64,000 nt of DNA, taken from NCBI GenBank assembly GCA_903928495.1, contig CAIYQZ010000074.1, forward strand, positions 1-64,000. The letters are read 5' to 3'. The position numbers and the translations under genes were made by a program. Within the stretch, counting starts at the first letter, position 1; each line of letters starts with the position of its first letter. Origin of the DNA: an uncultured bacterium (lineage in GTDB: Bacteria > Pseudomonadota > Gammaproteobacteria > Burkholderiales > Burkholderiaceae_C). Below are positions 45,418 through 53,773 of the stretch, one piece after another. Under the pieces are notes generated by a model. It had not been told where the DNA came from. It ran no database searches and saw only the letters and a list, made by a program, of their open reading frames with translations.

Positions 45418-47965
45418 CGCCCTCGGTTGTGTCGGGAATCCAGAACTCGAAGTAGGCGCCTTCGCCCGGCACAGACTCCAGCCTGACATCACCCCCCATC
45501 AGGCGCACAAACTCCCGCACCAGTGCCAGCCCCAGCCCGGTTCCACCGTGTTCACGGGTGAGAAATGCAGTGGTCTGACGGAAGCGCTCGAACACCGTTG
45601 CATGGGCCTGCTCGGCAATGCCCGGACCGGTGTCACGGACACCCACCACCAGCAACCGGCTCCCGTCCATCCGCGCAGTGAGGCTGATCTCCCCACGCTC
45701 GGTGAACTTGACGGCATTGTTCAACAGGTTGTTGATGACCTGGCGCAAGCGCGTGGGGTCGGTGTGGAAGCGCTCGGGCAAGTTGTCGTTGAACAGCGTG
45801 TTCAGCACCAAGCCCTTGTCCTGTGCCGGGGTGGCATATTGCAGGGCCACCTCATCGAGCAAGGGCCGCAAGGCAAACTCGCGGGGCTCCAAAGCCATGT
45901 GACCTGACTCGATCTTGGCAATGTCCAGCATGTCGTTCACCACCGACAGCAAATGCTGCCCGCTCTGGCGGATGGTGTCAGCGTACTCGCGCACATCGTC
46001 ACTCTGTGCATCGTCGCGTATCAACTCAGAGAAACCCAGAATGCCATTCAGTGGGGTGCGCAACTCGTGCGACACATTCGCCACAAAGTCGCTCTTCATA
46101 CGGCTGTTTTCCTCGGCCTGACGGCGAGCATCTTCGCTCTGGCGGAAAGACGCCTGCACGCTATCAGCCATTTTGTTGAGTGAGTCGCTCAGCACGCCCG
46201 ACTCATCGCTGGAGGTCACCTTGAACCTGAAGCCCAGGTCGCCTGCCGCTATGCGCGAGAGCCCCGCCACCAGATCGGTCACCCGGCGTGTGAGCAATGA
46301 GGCCAGCCAGATGGCCACCACCACGACAAACACCAGCATCACGAGCGTGGACAGCGTGAGGGTGGTGGCCGTGCGGTTCATTGAATCGGAAATCAGCTCG
46401 CGCAACGCAGCCTGCTGGGTTTTGACCCGCTCTCCGAACTCGGCCACTTTGGCGTCCATCAGCTTGGCAGTGGCAAGGGCCGGGGCGTGAAAGTCGTCCA
46501 CGTTCGCGCCGATGGTCACATAGCCGAACCCGCGCGGCGTCTGGGCATAGTGCCCCGTGAAATAGGGAATGGCCGCCGCCGTGGTGAGCTTCCAAACACC
46601 GGTCCACAAAATGAGGAAAGAGCCCGAGCCGCCGTGTTCGGTCAGGTCGTGCCAGCCCTGGCATTGCGGCGCAAAGTTGAGGTAGCGACAGTCCAGGCCC
46701 AGCGAGCCGGCCTTGGTCAGGGCTGCAGCGGGCTTTTTCTCGCGCGTCTGGCCATCAAAGGTTTTCACCCCCGCCAGGAATTCGGTCAACGGCTTGCCGC
46801 TTTGCGTCCACCCGTCGTGAATGCTGGCCTCCAACCATGGTGTGGCGTATTCACCGGTGTCGGGGTTGAAGCCCACGATGGAATGGTGGCGAGGGTGGGC
46901 AATGCTGCGGTCCAGGTAGTCCCACATGAAGGCGTAGTTTCCGTTCGTGGCATCCGAAATCGCCGTGTAACGCGCAGGCGTGGGCATCAGGTTGTCGGTG
47001 AAGCTGCGGATGTGCGTGTGGTCCAGTGCCAGCGTCACGTACCCCACGACCGTTCCGTTTTTGGCCACAGGCGTGGCCCAGCGCACAATGCCTTTGAAGC
47101 GCTGTCCGTTGGGGTTCTCCCGGCCTGCAAACGCCTCTTTCTCGGGCTCAAACGGTATGCCCAGCGACTCGGCCTTGGCTGGCGTGACGGGCCCGATGAC
47201 CCTCGAAGGGGTGTAGGGGCCGATCACATCTGACACGTAAATGTCGCCGGGCTTCATGGCCTTGAGGGCTGCAAAGTACCCCTCTGCCTTGCTCCAGGTG
47301 TTCTCTTTGCGGGACACATCACGCAGTTCTTTGGGCAACACGTCGGTGAGCGACACCTTCACACGCTCTTTCCCGTCCAGACCGACAAAAGTCATCTCGT
47401 GGTACAGCGGAGCGGGCACATTGCGGACCACGGTCTCCGGTGGGCGGGAGTGGAAGTCCTGGCTGTTTTCACCATTGCTGGGGCTGGCCAGTTTGGCTGC
47501 AGGCACCGTCTGCACCTTGGGCACCCAGCCTTTGCCGTCTGGCCCGATACCCCATTCGCCCGGACTGGCCAGCATGCGGGTGCGGTTGCTCATGAACGCC
47601 TGGTACTGGGCCTTGTCTGGCGCCAGGGTTGCAGCCAATAGCACGTCGCGATCGCGGTCGTACAGGAAATCTGCCACGGCACGTGCGGTGTCGGTGGTCA
47701 GGCGCTCCAGTTCTTCGCGGGCTCGGTCGTCGAGCGCCTTGACCGATTCCTTGGAAAAGGTCTTGCCCATTTCGGCCACCGTGGCCTTGACCTCGACGGC
47801 AATGTTGTCCGTCTCATCGGCCAGGCTGCCCCCCAAGTGGTTGACGCCTTCCCACGCAAGCAGCGCCAGCAAGATCAAAGGCACCACCTTGATCAGCACA
47901 AACAAGGCGATCAGCTTGGTTCGGATGCCAAACTTCCCGATGTCAAAACCACCGACTGTTTTCAT
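45380..47965 (-). CDS. Membrane sensor histidine kinase with large periplasmic domain
   Basis: An 861-residue kinase. A membrane helix (LIALFVLIKVVPLILLALLA) is followed by about 480 periplasmic residues, then a second helix (LVMLVFVVVVAIWLASLL), HAMP near 545-595, HisKA with VSHELRTPLNG near 634, and ATPase with NNLLNNAVKFTERG, DTGPGIAE and GGTGLGLALV near 810. The sensor part has a Cache-like region and an unusual distal segment with a C-x8-C pair (CRYLNFAPQC) followed by GWHDLTEHGGSG. The start MKTVGGFDIGK at 47965 was chosen over a non-conserved upstream extension. The gene lacks receiver domains, so the neighbouring single receiver is a plausible partner. Confidence 0.92.
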   Translation of the reverse strand: MKTVGGFDIGKFGIRTKLIALFVLIKVVPLILLALLAWEGVNHLGGSLADETDNIAVEVKATVAEMGKTFSKESVKALDDRAREELERLTTDTARAVADFLYDRDRDVLLAATLAPDKAQYQAFMSNRTRMLASPGEWGIGPDGKGWVPKVQTVPAAKLASPSNGENSQDFHSRPPETVVRNVPAPLYHEMTFVGLDGKERVKVSLTDVLPKELRDVSRKENTWSKAEGYFAALKAMKPGDIYVSDVIGPYTPSRVIGPVTPAKAESLGIPFEPEKEAFAGRENPNGQRFKGIVRWATPVAKNGTVVGYVTLALDHTHIRSFTDNLMPTPARYTAISDATNGNYAFMWDYLDRSIAHPRHHSIVGFNPDTGEYATPWLEASIHDGWTQSGKPLTEFLAGVKTFDGQTREKKPAAALTKAGSLGLDCRYLNFAPQCQGWHDLTEHGGSGSFLILWTGVWKLTTAAAIPYFTGHYAQTPRGFGYVTIGANVDDFHAPALATAKLMDAKVAEFGERVKTQQAALRELISDSMNRTATTLTLSTLVMLVFVVVVAIWLASLLTRRVTDLVAGLSRIAAGDLGFRFKVTSSDESGVLSDSLNKMADSVQASFRQSEDARRQAEENSRMKSDFVANVSHELRTPLNGILGFSELIRDDAQSDDVREYADTIRQSGQHLLSVVNDMLDIAKIESGHMALEPREFALRPLLDEVALQYATPAQDKGLVLNTLFNDNLPERFHTDPTRLRQVINNLLNNAVKFTERGEISLTARMDGSRLLVVGVRDTGPGIAEQAHATVFERFRQTTAFLTREHGGTGLGLALVREFVRLMGGDVRLESVPGEGAYFEFWIPDTTEGVNRAEPGSDPAQ

Positions 47966-48065
47966 GGGGTAACCCTCTGTCTCTGTCTTGCACGAATTCC
48001 ACACGTGTCTGGGTGTCATGTTAGCCCACGCGTTCGGTGCAACACCCACGCATACACTGCCGCCC

Positions 48066-49340
48066 ATGCAACATTTCGATGCCGTCATCATTGGCGCCGG
48101 TGCCGCAGGCCTGTTCTGTGCTGGCGTGGCCGCACAGCGCGGGCTGAATGTGCTCGTGCTAGACCACAGCGAGAAAGTGGCGGAGAAAATCCGCATCTCT
48201 GGCGGTGGGCGCAGTAACTTCACCAACCGCGACCTGGACGTGCGCGCCCCGCAGCGGCACTTCATCAGCGACAACCCGCATTTTTGCCGCTCTGCCCTGT
48301 CGCGTTACACCCCGCAAGACTTCATCGGCCTGGTGCAAAGCCACGGCATACCGTTTCATGAGAAGCACAAGGGCCAACTGTTCTGCGACCGATCGGCCGA
48401 GGACCTGATAGCCATGCTGCTCAAGGAGTGCGCAGCAGGTGCGTCAGGGGGACGCGTCACCCGCTGGCAGCCTTGCAGCGTCGAAAACATAGTATTTTCG
48501 GCATCCAGCGCTTTACCTACGGGCATTTCCAGCTATGAATTGGAGACCGATCAAGGCTCGGTGTCTGCGCCTGCCCTGGTGGTTGCAACGGGCGGGCTGT
48601 CCATTCCCAAGATTGGGGCCTCAGACTTTGGCTACCGACTGGCCCGCCAGTTTGGCCTGAGCGTGGTGCCCACCCGCCCTGCACTGGTGCCTCTCACATT
48701 TGACGAGGCCCAGTGGCAACCCTTTGCGGCATTGGCGGGCTTGTCGCTGGAGGCCACACTCTCGGTGGGCGAGAAAAAGCAGAAAACCGAATTCCTGGAA
48801 GACCTGCTGTTCACCCACCGGGGGCTGTCGGGCCCTGGGGTGTTGCAGATTTCCAGCTACTGGCACAGCGGCCAACCTCTCACCCTGAACCTGGCTCCAG
48901 GCCAGCGCCTGGGCGAGCAGTTGCAGCAAGCCAAGCGCCAGTCGCGCAAATTGCTGTCCAACGAACTCGGCCGTTTGTTGCCCGCACGATTGGCAGATGC
49001 CTGGTGCACAGGCGCCGTCCCTGGCCTGGACACTGATGCGCTGGCACGCCCCTCCTGCGACGTACCGGACAAAGCCCTGGCGCAATTGGCCGACAGCCTT
49101 CAGCAATGGCGCATCACGCCCAACGGCACCGAGGGCTACCGCAAAGCCGAGGTCACTGCGGGCGGGGTGGACACCAAGGAGTTGTCTCAGCAAACCATGG
49201 AGTCAATCAAACAGCCTGGGCTGTACTTCATTGGCGAGGTGGTTGACGTCACCGGCTGGCTGGGTGGCTACAACTTCCAGTGGGCATGGGCGAGTGCACA
49301 TGCGTGTGCCCAGTCATTGAAAGCTCGCACAATCCATTGA
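48066..49340 (+). CDS. HI0933/YhiN-family NAD(P)/FAD-dependent oxidoreductase
   Basis: A 424-residue flavoprotein. The FAD-binding start FDAVIIGAGAAGLFCAGVAA is followed by the family hallmark RISGGGRSNFTN. The C-terminus has TAGGVDTKEL and GLYFIGEVVDVTGWLGGYNFQWAW. The reaction is not established for this family. The start at 48066 is divergent from the kinase, and I reject the 26-residue upstream frame. An AT-rich segment at about 48483-48540 encodes a stretch (residues 140-158) with no family conservation visible and carries the same spaced motif as ybiB. Confidence 0.9.
   Translation: MQHFDAVIIGAGAAGLFCAGVAAQRGLNVLVLDHSEKVAEKIRISGGGRSNFTNRDLDVRAPQRHFISDNPHFCRSALSRYTPQDFIGLVQSHGIPFHEKHKGQLFCDRSAEDLIAMLLKECAAGASGGRVTRWQPCSVENIVFSASSALPTGISSYELETDQGSVSAPALVVATGGLSIPKIGASDFGYRLARQFGLSVVPTRPALVPLTFDEAQWQPFAALAGLSLEATLSVGEKKQKTEFLEDLLFTHRGLSGPGVLQISSYWHSGQPLTLNLAPGQRLGEQLQQAKRQSRKLLSNELGRLLPARLADAWCTGAVPGLDTDALARPSCDVPDKALAQLADSLQQWRITPNGTEGYRKAEVTAGGVDTKELSQQTMESIKQPGLYFIGEVVDVTGWLGGYNFQWAWASAHACAQSLKARTIH
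48483..48540. repeat. AT-rich dispersed motif inside the YhiN-like gene (GCGCTT-N16-CAGCTAT)
   Basis: AGCGCTT (48507-48513), sixteen bases, then CAGCTAT (48530-48536), in a locally AT-rich, in-frame stretch. The spacing is identical to that in ybiB (40444-40473). The rest of the two segments is diverged. Confidence 0.45.
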
Positions 49341-49423
49341 GCTCAGGACTGCGCATTCGCTTAGTTTGTCCTAGCTACGAGCTCACCATCAACCACTGAG
49401 TTTATTTTTTTGAGGAACTCGAT

Positions 49424-49627
49424 ATGCCCTACGTCAACATCAAGATCACCCGCGAAGGCGTCACCGCCGAACAGAAAGCGGCATTGATCAAAGGCGCCAC
49501 CGACCTGCTGGTAAGTGTCTTGAATAAAAACCCCGCCACCACCGTTGTAGTGATCGACGAGGTGGATACAGACAACTGGGGTGTTGCGGGCGAAACTGTC
49601 ACTCCCCGACGGGCCAACGGAAAGTGA
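49424..49627 (+). CDS. 4-oxalocrotonate tautomerase family protein
   Basis: A 67-residue tautomerase subunit. The product starts M-P-Y-V-N-I-K, giving the catalytic N-terminal Pro after Met removal. The helix TAEQKAALIKGATDLLVSVL and strand ATTVVVIDEVDTDNWGVAGE follow the family. Such proteins form hexamers and isomerise enol/keto acids; the in vivo substrate is unknown. It stands alone, preceded by a GAGG-like box (tgaggaa) about eight bases before the ATG. Confidence 0.9.
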   Translation: MPYVNIKITREGVTAEQKAALIKGATDLLVSVLNKNPATTVVVIDEVDTDNWGVAGETVTPRRANGK

Positions 49628-49703
49628 ACGGCCAGAGCTCACGTCTTGTTGTTCAGCGGGGTCAATGCGCACTGACAACTGGTCTGGCGCGTAAACAAAC
49701 AGC

Positions 49704-49709
49704 TATAAT
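49704..49709 (+). promoter_or_regulatory. -10 box of the rpsU promoter
   Basis: A perfect TATAAT at 49704-49709 within an AT-rich stretch, about 130 bases before rpsU. The -35 region (around 49680-49686) is poor. Transcription would start near 49716 and include the hairpin at 49730-49760. Confidence 0.6.
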
Positions 49710-49729
49710 CCTGCGCTTTGCTGGCAAAA

Positions 49730-49760
49730 CCCCGTCTGCCTGATCAACCCTTAGACGGGG
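49730..49760 (+). promoter_or_regulatory. Leader stem-loop upstream of rpsU
   Basis: CCCCGTCT (49730-49737) pairs perfectly with AGACGGGG (49753-49760) around a 15-base loop. It lies between the TATAAT box and rpsU and has no T-run, so it is more likely a leader or autoregulatory element than a terminator. Confidence 0.5.
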
Positions 49761-49838
49761 ACAATTGCTGACCCTTGGGTGTGAGGCCCGATCTTCCCCA
49801 CACTTGCAATTCAGCGCATCCATGGAAATTGTTAACTG

Positions 49839-50051
49839 ATGACAACCGTACGCGTTAAAGACAACGAACCCTTTGAAGTCGCTCTGCGCCGCTTCAAGCG
49901 CACCATCGAAAAACTCGGCCTGCTGACCGACCTCCGCGCCCGCGAGTTCTACGAAAAGCCCACCGCTGAGCGCAAGCGCAAGAAAGCAGCCGCCGTCAAG
50001 CGTCATTACAAGCGCGTGCGCAGCATGCAGCTGCCCAAGAAGCTGTTCTAA
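49839..50051 (+). CDS. rpsU: 30S ribosomal protein S21
   Basis: A 70-residue highly basic protein of the small subunit, needed for initiation on mRNAs. The family start [20 protein letters not shown] and the arginine/lysine-rich tail are present. The ATG at 49839 has no obvious Shine-Dalgarno sequence in the preceding 15 bases, which is unusual and may relate to autoregulation. It is followed by a strong terminator and then yqeY, the usual rpsU-yqeY neighbourhood, but dnaG and rpoD are absent. Confidence 0.97.
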   Translation: MTTVRVKDNEPFEVALRRFKRTIEKLGLLTDLRAREFYEKPTAERKRKKAAAVKRHYKRVRSMQLPKKLF

Positions 50052-50117
50052 GCATTCCCCGCTGGGGCTGCGGTTTACCGTACATGCTCCCGCCGGTCTG
50101 GCTCAAGCCAGACCCCC

Positions 50118-50151
50118 AAGCCCGCCAGAGGACGCTCAAGCGGGCTTTTTT
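50118..50151 (+). terminator. Intrinsic terminator after rpsU
   Basis: AAGCCCGC (50118-50125) pairs with GCGGGCTT (50140-50147), followed by a run of six T residues. It lies 66 bases beyond the rpsU stop and just before yqeY. Confidence 0.85.
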
Positions 50152-50173
50152 CATTTCCCAACGGAGCCAACCC

Positions 50174-50635
50174 ATGAGCCTGAAAGCCCAAATCACCGAA
50201 GACATGAAAGCCGCCATGCGCGCCAAAGACGCCGAGCGCCTGGGCACCATCCGCCTGTTGACTGCAGCCATGAAGCAAAAAGAGGTGGACGAGCGGGTGG
50301 AACTGGACGACGCCATGGTGGTGGCCATCGTGGACAAGCTGATCAAGCAGCGCAAAGACAGCATCGAAGCCTTCACCAAGGCCGACCGCAAAGACCTGGC
50401 CGACAAGGAAACCGCCGAAATGGCCGTGCTGCAGGCCTATTTGCCAGCGCGCCTCAGCGCTGAAGACATCACCGCTGAAGTGGGCGCACTGGTGCAAGGC
50501 TTGGCGGCTGAACTCGGTCGCCCGCTGAGCGGTGCCGACATGGGCAAAGTGATGGGTGCCGCCAAGACGAAGTTTGCGGGCAAGGCCGACATGGGCCAGG
50601 TGTCTGCCGCCATCAAGGCAGCGCTGGCCGGCTGA
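50174..50635 (+). CDS. yqeY: GatB/YqeY domain-containing protein
   Basis: A 153-residue helical protein of the YqeY family, related to the tail domain of the GatB amidotransferase subunit. It contains MSLKAQITEDMKAAMRAKD and the C-terminal LSGADMGKVMGAAKTKF segment with ADMGQVSAAIKAAL. A tRNA-related role is suspected from the family but unproven. The start at 50174 is preceded by ACGGAG. It ends immediately against the convergent transporter gene. Confidence 0.92.
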   Translation: MSLKAQITEDMKAAMRAKDAERLGTIRLLTAAMKQKEVDERVELDDAMVVAIVDKLIKQRKDSIEAFTKADRKDLADKETAEMAVLQAYLPARLSAEDITAEVGALVQGLAAELGRPLSGADMGKVMGAAKTKFAGKADMGQVSAAIKAALAG

Positions 50636-51544
50636 TCAGCGGCTCAGCACCAGGGCGCCGCCTGCCACCGTCAGCGCAGCGCCCGCCCAGGCGGCGAACG
50701 GTGGCTGGCGCTTGTACACCACCCACAGCAAGGGCAGCAACAGCACCGGCATGACCGAGGACAAAATGGCCACCAATCCGGCGCTGCCCCCGCGCAGGGC
50801 CGCCAGAATCAGCGTCATGCCCAAGCCCATGGCCAAAGCCGCGTTCCACGCGACCGTGGCCAGCACCTTTGGGGTGAGCGGGTTCTGCGGCTTGGCCACA
50901 TCCGCACCCGTGGCGCGCAAAGTCCAGTGGGCAGCCACCGCAGCCAGCATGCGCACGGCCGAGGCTGCCACCGGGTCCACGCCGGCGGCCATCAAGGGCT
51001 TGAGCATCAGTGTGGCCACCGACTGACACAACGCGGCCAGCAGCCCCAGCGCCACGCCCACCCACAGGGCACCCTTGACCTGCTCCCAGGCGTGCACCTC
51101 GTCAGCCCGCTTGCCAAACGCAATGGCCAGCATCACGCCACCCACCAGCGTGATCGCACCCAGCGCCACCAAACCGCCCAGCGTTTCACCGAGAAACACC
51201 CAGGCAAACACCACGGAAAACAATGCGTGTGTGGCAAACAGCACGCCCGAGCGGCGAGGCCCCAGCCGGTTCATGCAACCGAACAGCGCGCTGTCACCCA
51301 CAAAAATGCCGATCACCCCTGACACCGCCAACAGCAACCACGGGTTGCCCAGCGACGGATCGGTCAGGCTGGTCCAGCCACCCTGCACAGTGGCCACGCT
51401 GCACAACAGCAGGGCAGCACACACCATGCGCCAGCGGGTGAACGCGAACGCGCCCAAGTGAGCCGACGCAGGCGCTGCGCTCAGGCTGGCCAGTGCCCAG
51501 CAAGCGGCGGCACCCACGGCCAGCCATTCGTGGGAAAAGCTCAT
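50636..51544 (-). CDS. EamA/DMT-superfamily transporter
   Basis: An inner-membrane protein of 302 residues with about ten helices, arranged as two EamA repeats. The conserved half-repeat ends are visible in FVGDSALFGCMNRLGPRRSGVLF and, in the second repeat, GGSAGLVAILSSVMPVLLLPLLWV (quoted in part: SAGLVAILSSVMPVL). These exporters or permeases carry metabolites such as amino acids or purines; the substrate is unknown. Its stop abuts the yqeY stop, tail to tail. Confidence 0.88.
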   Translation of the reverse strand: MSFSHEWLAVGAAACWALASLSAAPASAHLGAFAFTRWRMVCAALLLCSVATVQGGWTSLTDPSLGNPWLLLAVSGVIGIFVGDSALFGCMNRLGPRRSGVLFATHALFSVVFAWVFLGETLGGLVALGAITLVGGVMLAIAFGKRADEVHAWEQVKGALWVGVALGLLAALCQSVATLMLKPLMAAGVDPVAASAVRMLAAVAAHWTLRATGADVAKPQNPLTPKVLATVAWNAALAMGLGMTLILAALRGGSAGLVAILSSVMPVLLLPLLWVVYKRQPPFAAWAGAALTVAGGALVLSR

Positions 51545-51575
51545 GGGAAAAAGAACGTAGGCGCTGGACAGGCGC

Positions 51576-53015
51576 TCAGTTGCCAGCGATCTTCATGCGG
51601 TTGACGAGGATGGAGCCCACCGTTTTCGAGCCGTAGTTGTAGGCATCGGCTCCCACGGCCTCAATGCCCTTGAGCATGTCTTTCAGGTTGCCCGCGATGG
51701 TGATTTCTTCCACTGGGTAGGCAATCACGCCGTTTTCCACCCAGTAGCCCGATGCGCCACGTGAGTAGTCGCCGGTCACACCGTTCACTCCCTGGCCCAT
51801 CAACTCCGTCACGAACAGGCCCGTGCCCAGCTTGCGCAGCATTTCGGGCAGGTCGTCGCCCGGCTGGGTCTGGCGGCTGGTCAGGGTGAGGTTGTGCGAG
51901 CCACCGGCATTGCCCGTGGTCTTCATGCCCAGCTTGCGCGCGGAATAACTGCCCAGAAAATACCCTTGAACCTTGCCGGCACTCACCACCTTGCGCTTCT
52001 GGGTCCGCACGCCCTCATCGTCGAATGGCGAGCTGCCTTTGCCTTTGACAACGTGCGGGTCTTCCACCACGTCGATGTAGCGCGAGAACACCTGTTTGCC
52101 CAAGCTGTCCAGCAAGAAACTGCTTTTGCGGTAGAGAGCTCCACCACTGACAGCCTGCACGAATCCCCCCAGCAAACCGGCAGCCAGCGGGGATTCGAAC
52201 AACACCGGGCATTCAGTGGTGCCAATTTTTCGGCCGTTCAGGCGCGCCAAAGCTCTCTCGGCTGCATATCGTCCGACGGCCTCCGGGCTGGCCAGGTCTG
52301 CCGCATCGCGCATGGAGCTGTACCAATGGTCGCGCTGCATCTTGGCACCTTTGCCTGCAATGGGTGCCACCGACAGGCTGTGGCGCGAGGTGGCGTATCC
52401 ACCGCTGAAAATGCCGGGCTTGCCACGCTCGCCGCCACGCATGTGCGCCGTGTAGAAATGCGATTGCTGGGCCGAGACGCCAGCGCCCTCACTGTTGCTG
52501 ATTTTTTTGCTGGTACCAAACGCAGCAGCCTCGCAACGCAGCGCCAGTTCGAGCGCACCCTCCGACGTGAGGACCCACGGGTGAAACAGGTCGAGCTCAG
52601 GCCATTCGTTCGCCACGTCGTCCGGGTCAGGGAGGCCCGCCACCGGATCTTCTGCGGTGAAACGTGCAATGTCGTATGCGGCCTGCACGGTTTGCTGGAT
52701 AGCAGCCAGCGAAAAATCGGACGTGGAGGCGTTGCCGCGGCGGGTACCGACATACACCGTCACCCCCAGCGACTTGTCACGGTTGCGCTCCACGTTTTCC
52801 AGCTCGCCTTTGCGCACCGACACGCTCAGGCCACTGCCTTCGGAGGCTTCAGCTCCTGCGTCGGTGGCGCCCAGTTTTCTGGCATGGGTGAGGGCCGCAT
52901 CTACCAACTCTTGAAAATGGCTGCGGCTGTACTGAAAACCGCTGTCGGGCTGAGTGCGAGCGGCAGTGGGTGAGGATGGCGTGGCGCGCGCGCGGCGCGA
53001 AGTAGGTGTGTTCAT
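51576..53015 (-). CDS. pmbA: Metalloprotease PmbA (TldE)
   Basis: Partner of TldD in a heterodimeric protease involved in peptide maturation and CcdA turnover. The 479 residues follow the PmbA pattern: ARKLGATDAGAEASEGSGLS near the N-terminus, RGNASTSDFS, and the C-terminal GVTGDYSRGASGYWVENGVI (residues about 425-445) with EEITIAGNLKDML. TldE subunits lack the HExxxH metal site, as here. The start MNTPTSRRAR at 53015 is followed by a disordered Arg/Ser/Thr-rich segment. It is divergent from darP across 89 bp. Confidence 0.93.
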   Translation of the reverse strand: MNTPTSRRARATPSSPTAARTQPDSGFQYSRSHFQELVDAALTHARKLGATDAGAEASEGSGLSVSVRKGELENVERNRDKSLGVTVYVGTRRGNASTSDFSLAAIQQTVQAAYDIARFTAEDPVAGLPDPDDVANEWPELDLFHPWVLTSEGALELALRCEAAAFGTSKKISNSEGAGVSAQQSHFYTAHMRGGERGKPGIFSGGYATSRHSLSVAPIAGKGAKMQRDHWYSSMRDAADLASPEAVGRYAAERALARLNGRKIGTTECPVLFESPLAAGLLGGFVQAVSGGALYRKSSFLLDSLGKQVFSRYIDVVEDPHVVKGKGSSPFDDEGVRTQKRKVVSAGKVQGYFLGSYSARKLGMKTTGNAGGSHNLTLTSRQTQPGDDLPEMLRKLGTGLFVTELMGQGVNGVTGDYSRGASGYWVENGVIAYPVEEITIAGNLKDMLKGIEAVGADAYNYGSKTVGSILVNRMKIAGN

Positions 53016-53104
53016 GCTGGCGGCTATGATACTTTCCACGCCCTTGCCACACCGGCACGCCCCCTGTATGAGACCCTGCCGAGCCCCGGCCTTTGACCAC
53101 CCCC

Positions 53105-53734
53105 ATGTCCAGAAAACCCAAACGCGGCTATTACGTCAAAGGCCATTTTGTCGAAGAAGGCAGCGAGCTCGACCTGGAGCTGAAGGCCGAGATGAAAGGC
53201 ACGACCGAGCTCAGCAAGACCGACCTCAAACGCGAAATGGACCGGCTGCAGGTACTTGGCGAAGATTTGCTGACCCTGCGGGCCGATTTGCTGGGCGGGC
53301 TTGGCCTGTCGGAAAAACTGCTGGATGCCCTGACGGAGGCCAAGCGCATCACCAATTTTGAAGGCCGACGCCGCCAGATGCAGTTCATCGGCAAATTGAT
53401 GCGGCTGCTTGAACCCGACACCATTGCCGCAGCACAAGCTGCTCTGGACACCCAGCACAAAGGCAGCGCGGAAGAAAAACTGGCCCTGCACCAGGCTGAA
53501 CAATGGCGCGACCGGCTGCTGGCCGATGACGATGCACTGACCGAATGGCTGACCGTGGAGCGAGAGGCAGGCATCGAGTCCGACCCGCAGCATTTGCGTG
53601 CCCTGATCCGCCAGGCCCGCAAAGACCAGCAAGCCCAGCCGCCCGAGAGCACCGGCGCCGCCTTGCGCCACGGCAAAGCCTACCGCGAGATTTTCCAGAC
53701 TGTCAAAGCGGCGCTGGCTGCCGCCGACAACTGA
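53105..53734 (+). CDS. darP: Ribosome-associated protein DarP (DUF615, YjgA)
   Basis: A late 50S assembly factor in E. coli. The 209-residue basic helical protein begins SRKPKRGYYVKGHFVEEGSE and contains the DUF615 segments TELSKTDLKREMDRLQ, EAKRITNFEGRRRQMQFIGKLMR and DPQHLRALIRQARKDQ. The ATG at 53105 is preferred over a TTG four codons upstream. Standing opposite pmbA and before mog, it shows the conserved pmbA-yjgA-mog order of beta-proteobacteria. Confidence 0.93.
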   Translation: MSRKPKRGYYVKGHFVEEGSELDLELKAEMKGTTELSKTDLKREMDRLQVLGEDLLTLRADLLGGLGLSEKLLDALTEAKRITNFEGRRRQMQFIGKLMRLLEPDTIAAAQAALDTQHKGSAEEKLALHQAEQWRDRLLADDDALTEWLTVEREAGIESDPQHLRALIRQARKDQQAQPPESTGAALRHGKAYREIFQTVKAALAAADN

Positions 53735-53773
53735 GCCCAGTGGCCCTCCCTTCTTGATCTTCTGTCCATCGCC

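Noticed and set aside
41812-48000. Horizontal transfer of the kinase region
   Set aside because: GC content and codon use look the same as in neighbouring core genes by eye, and no mobility genes flank the region.
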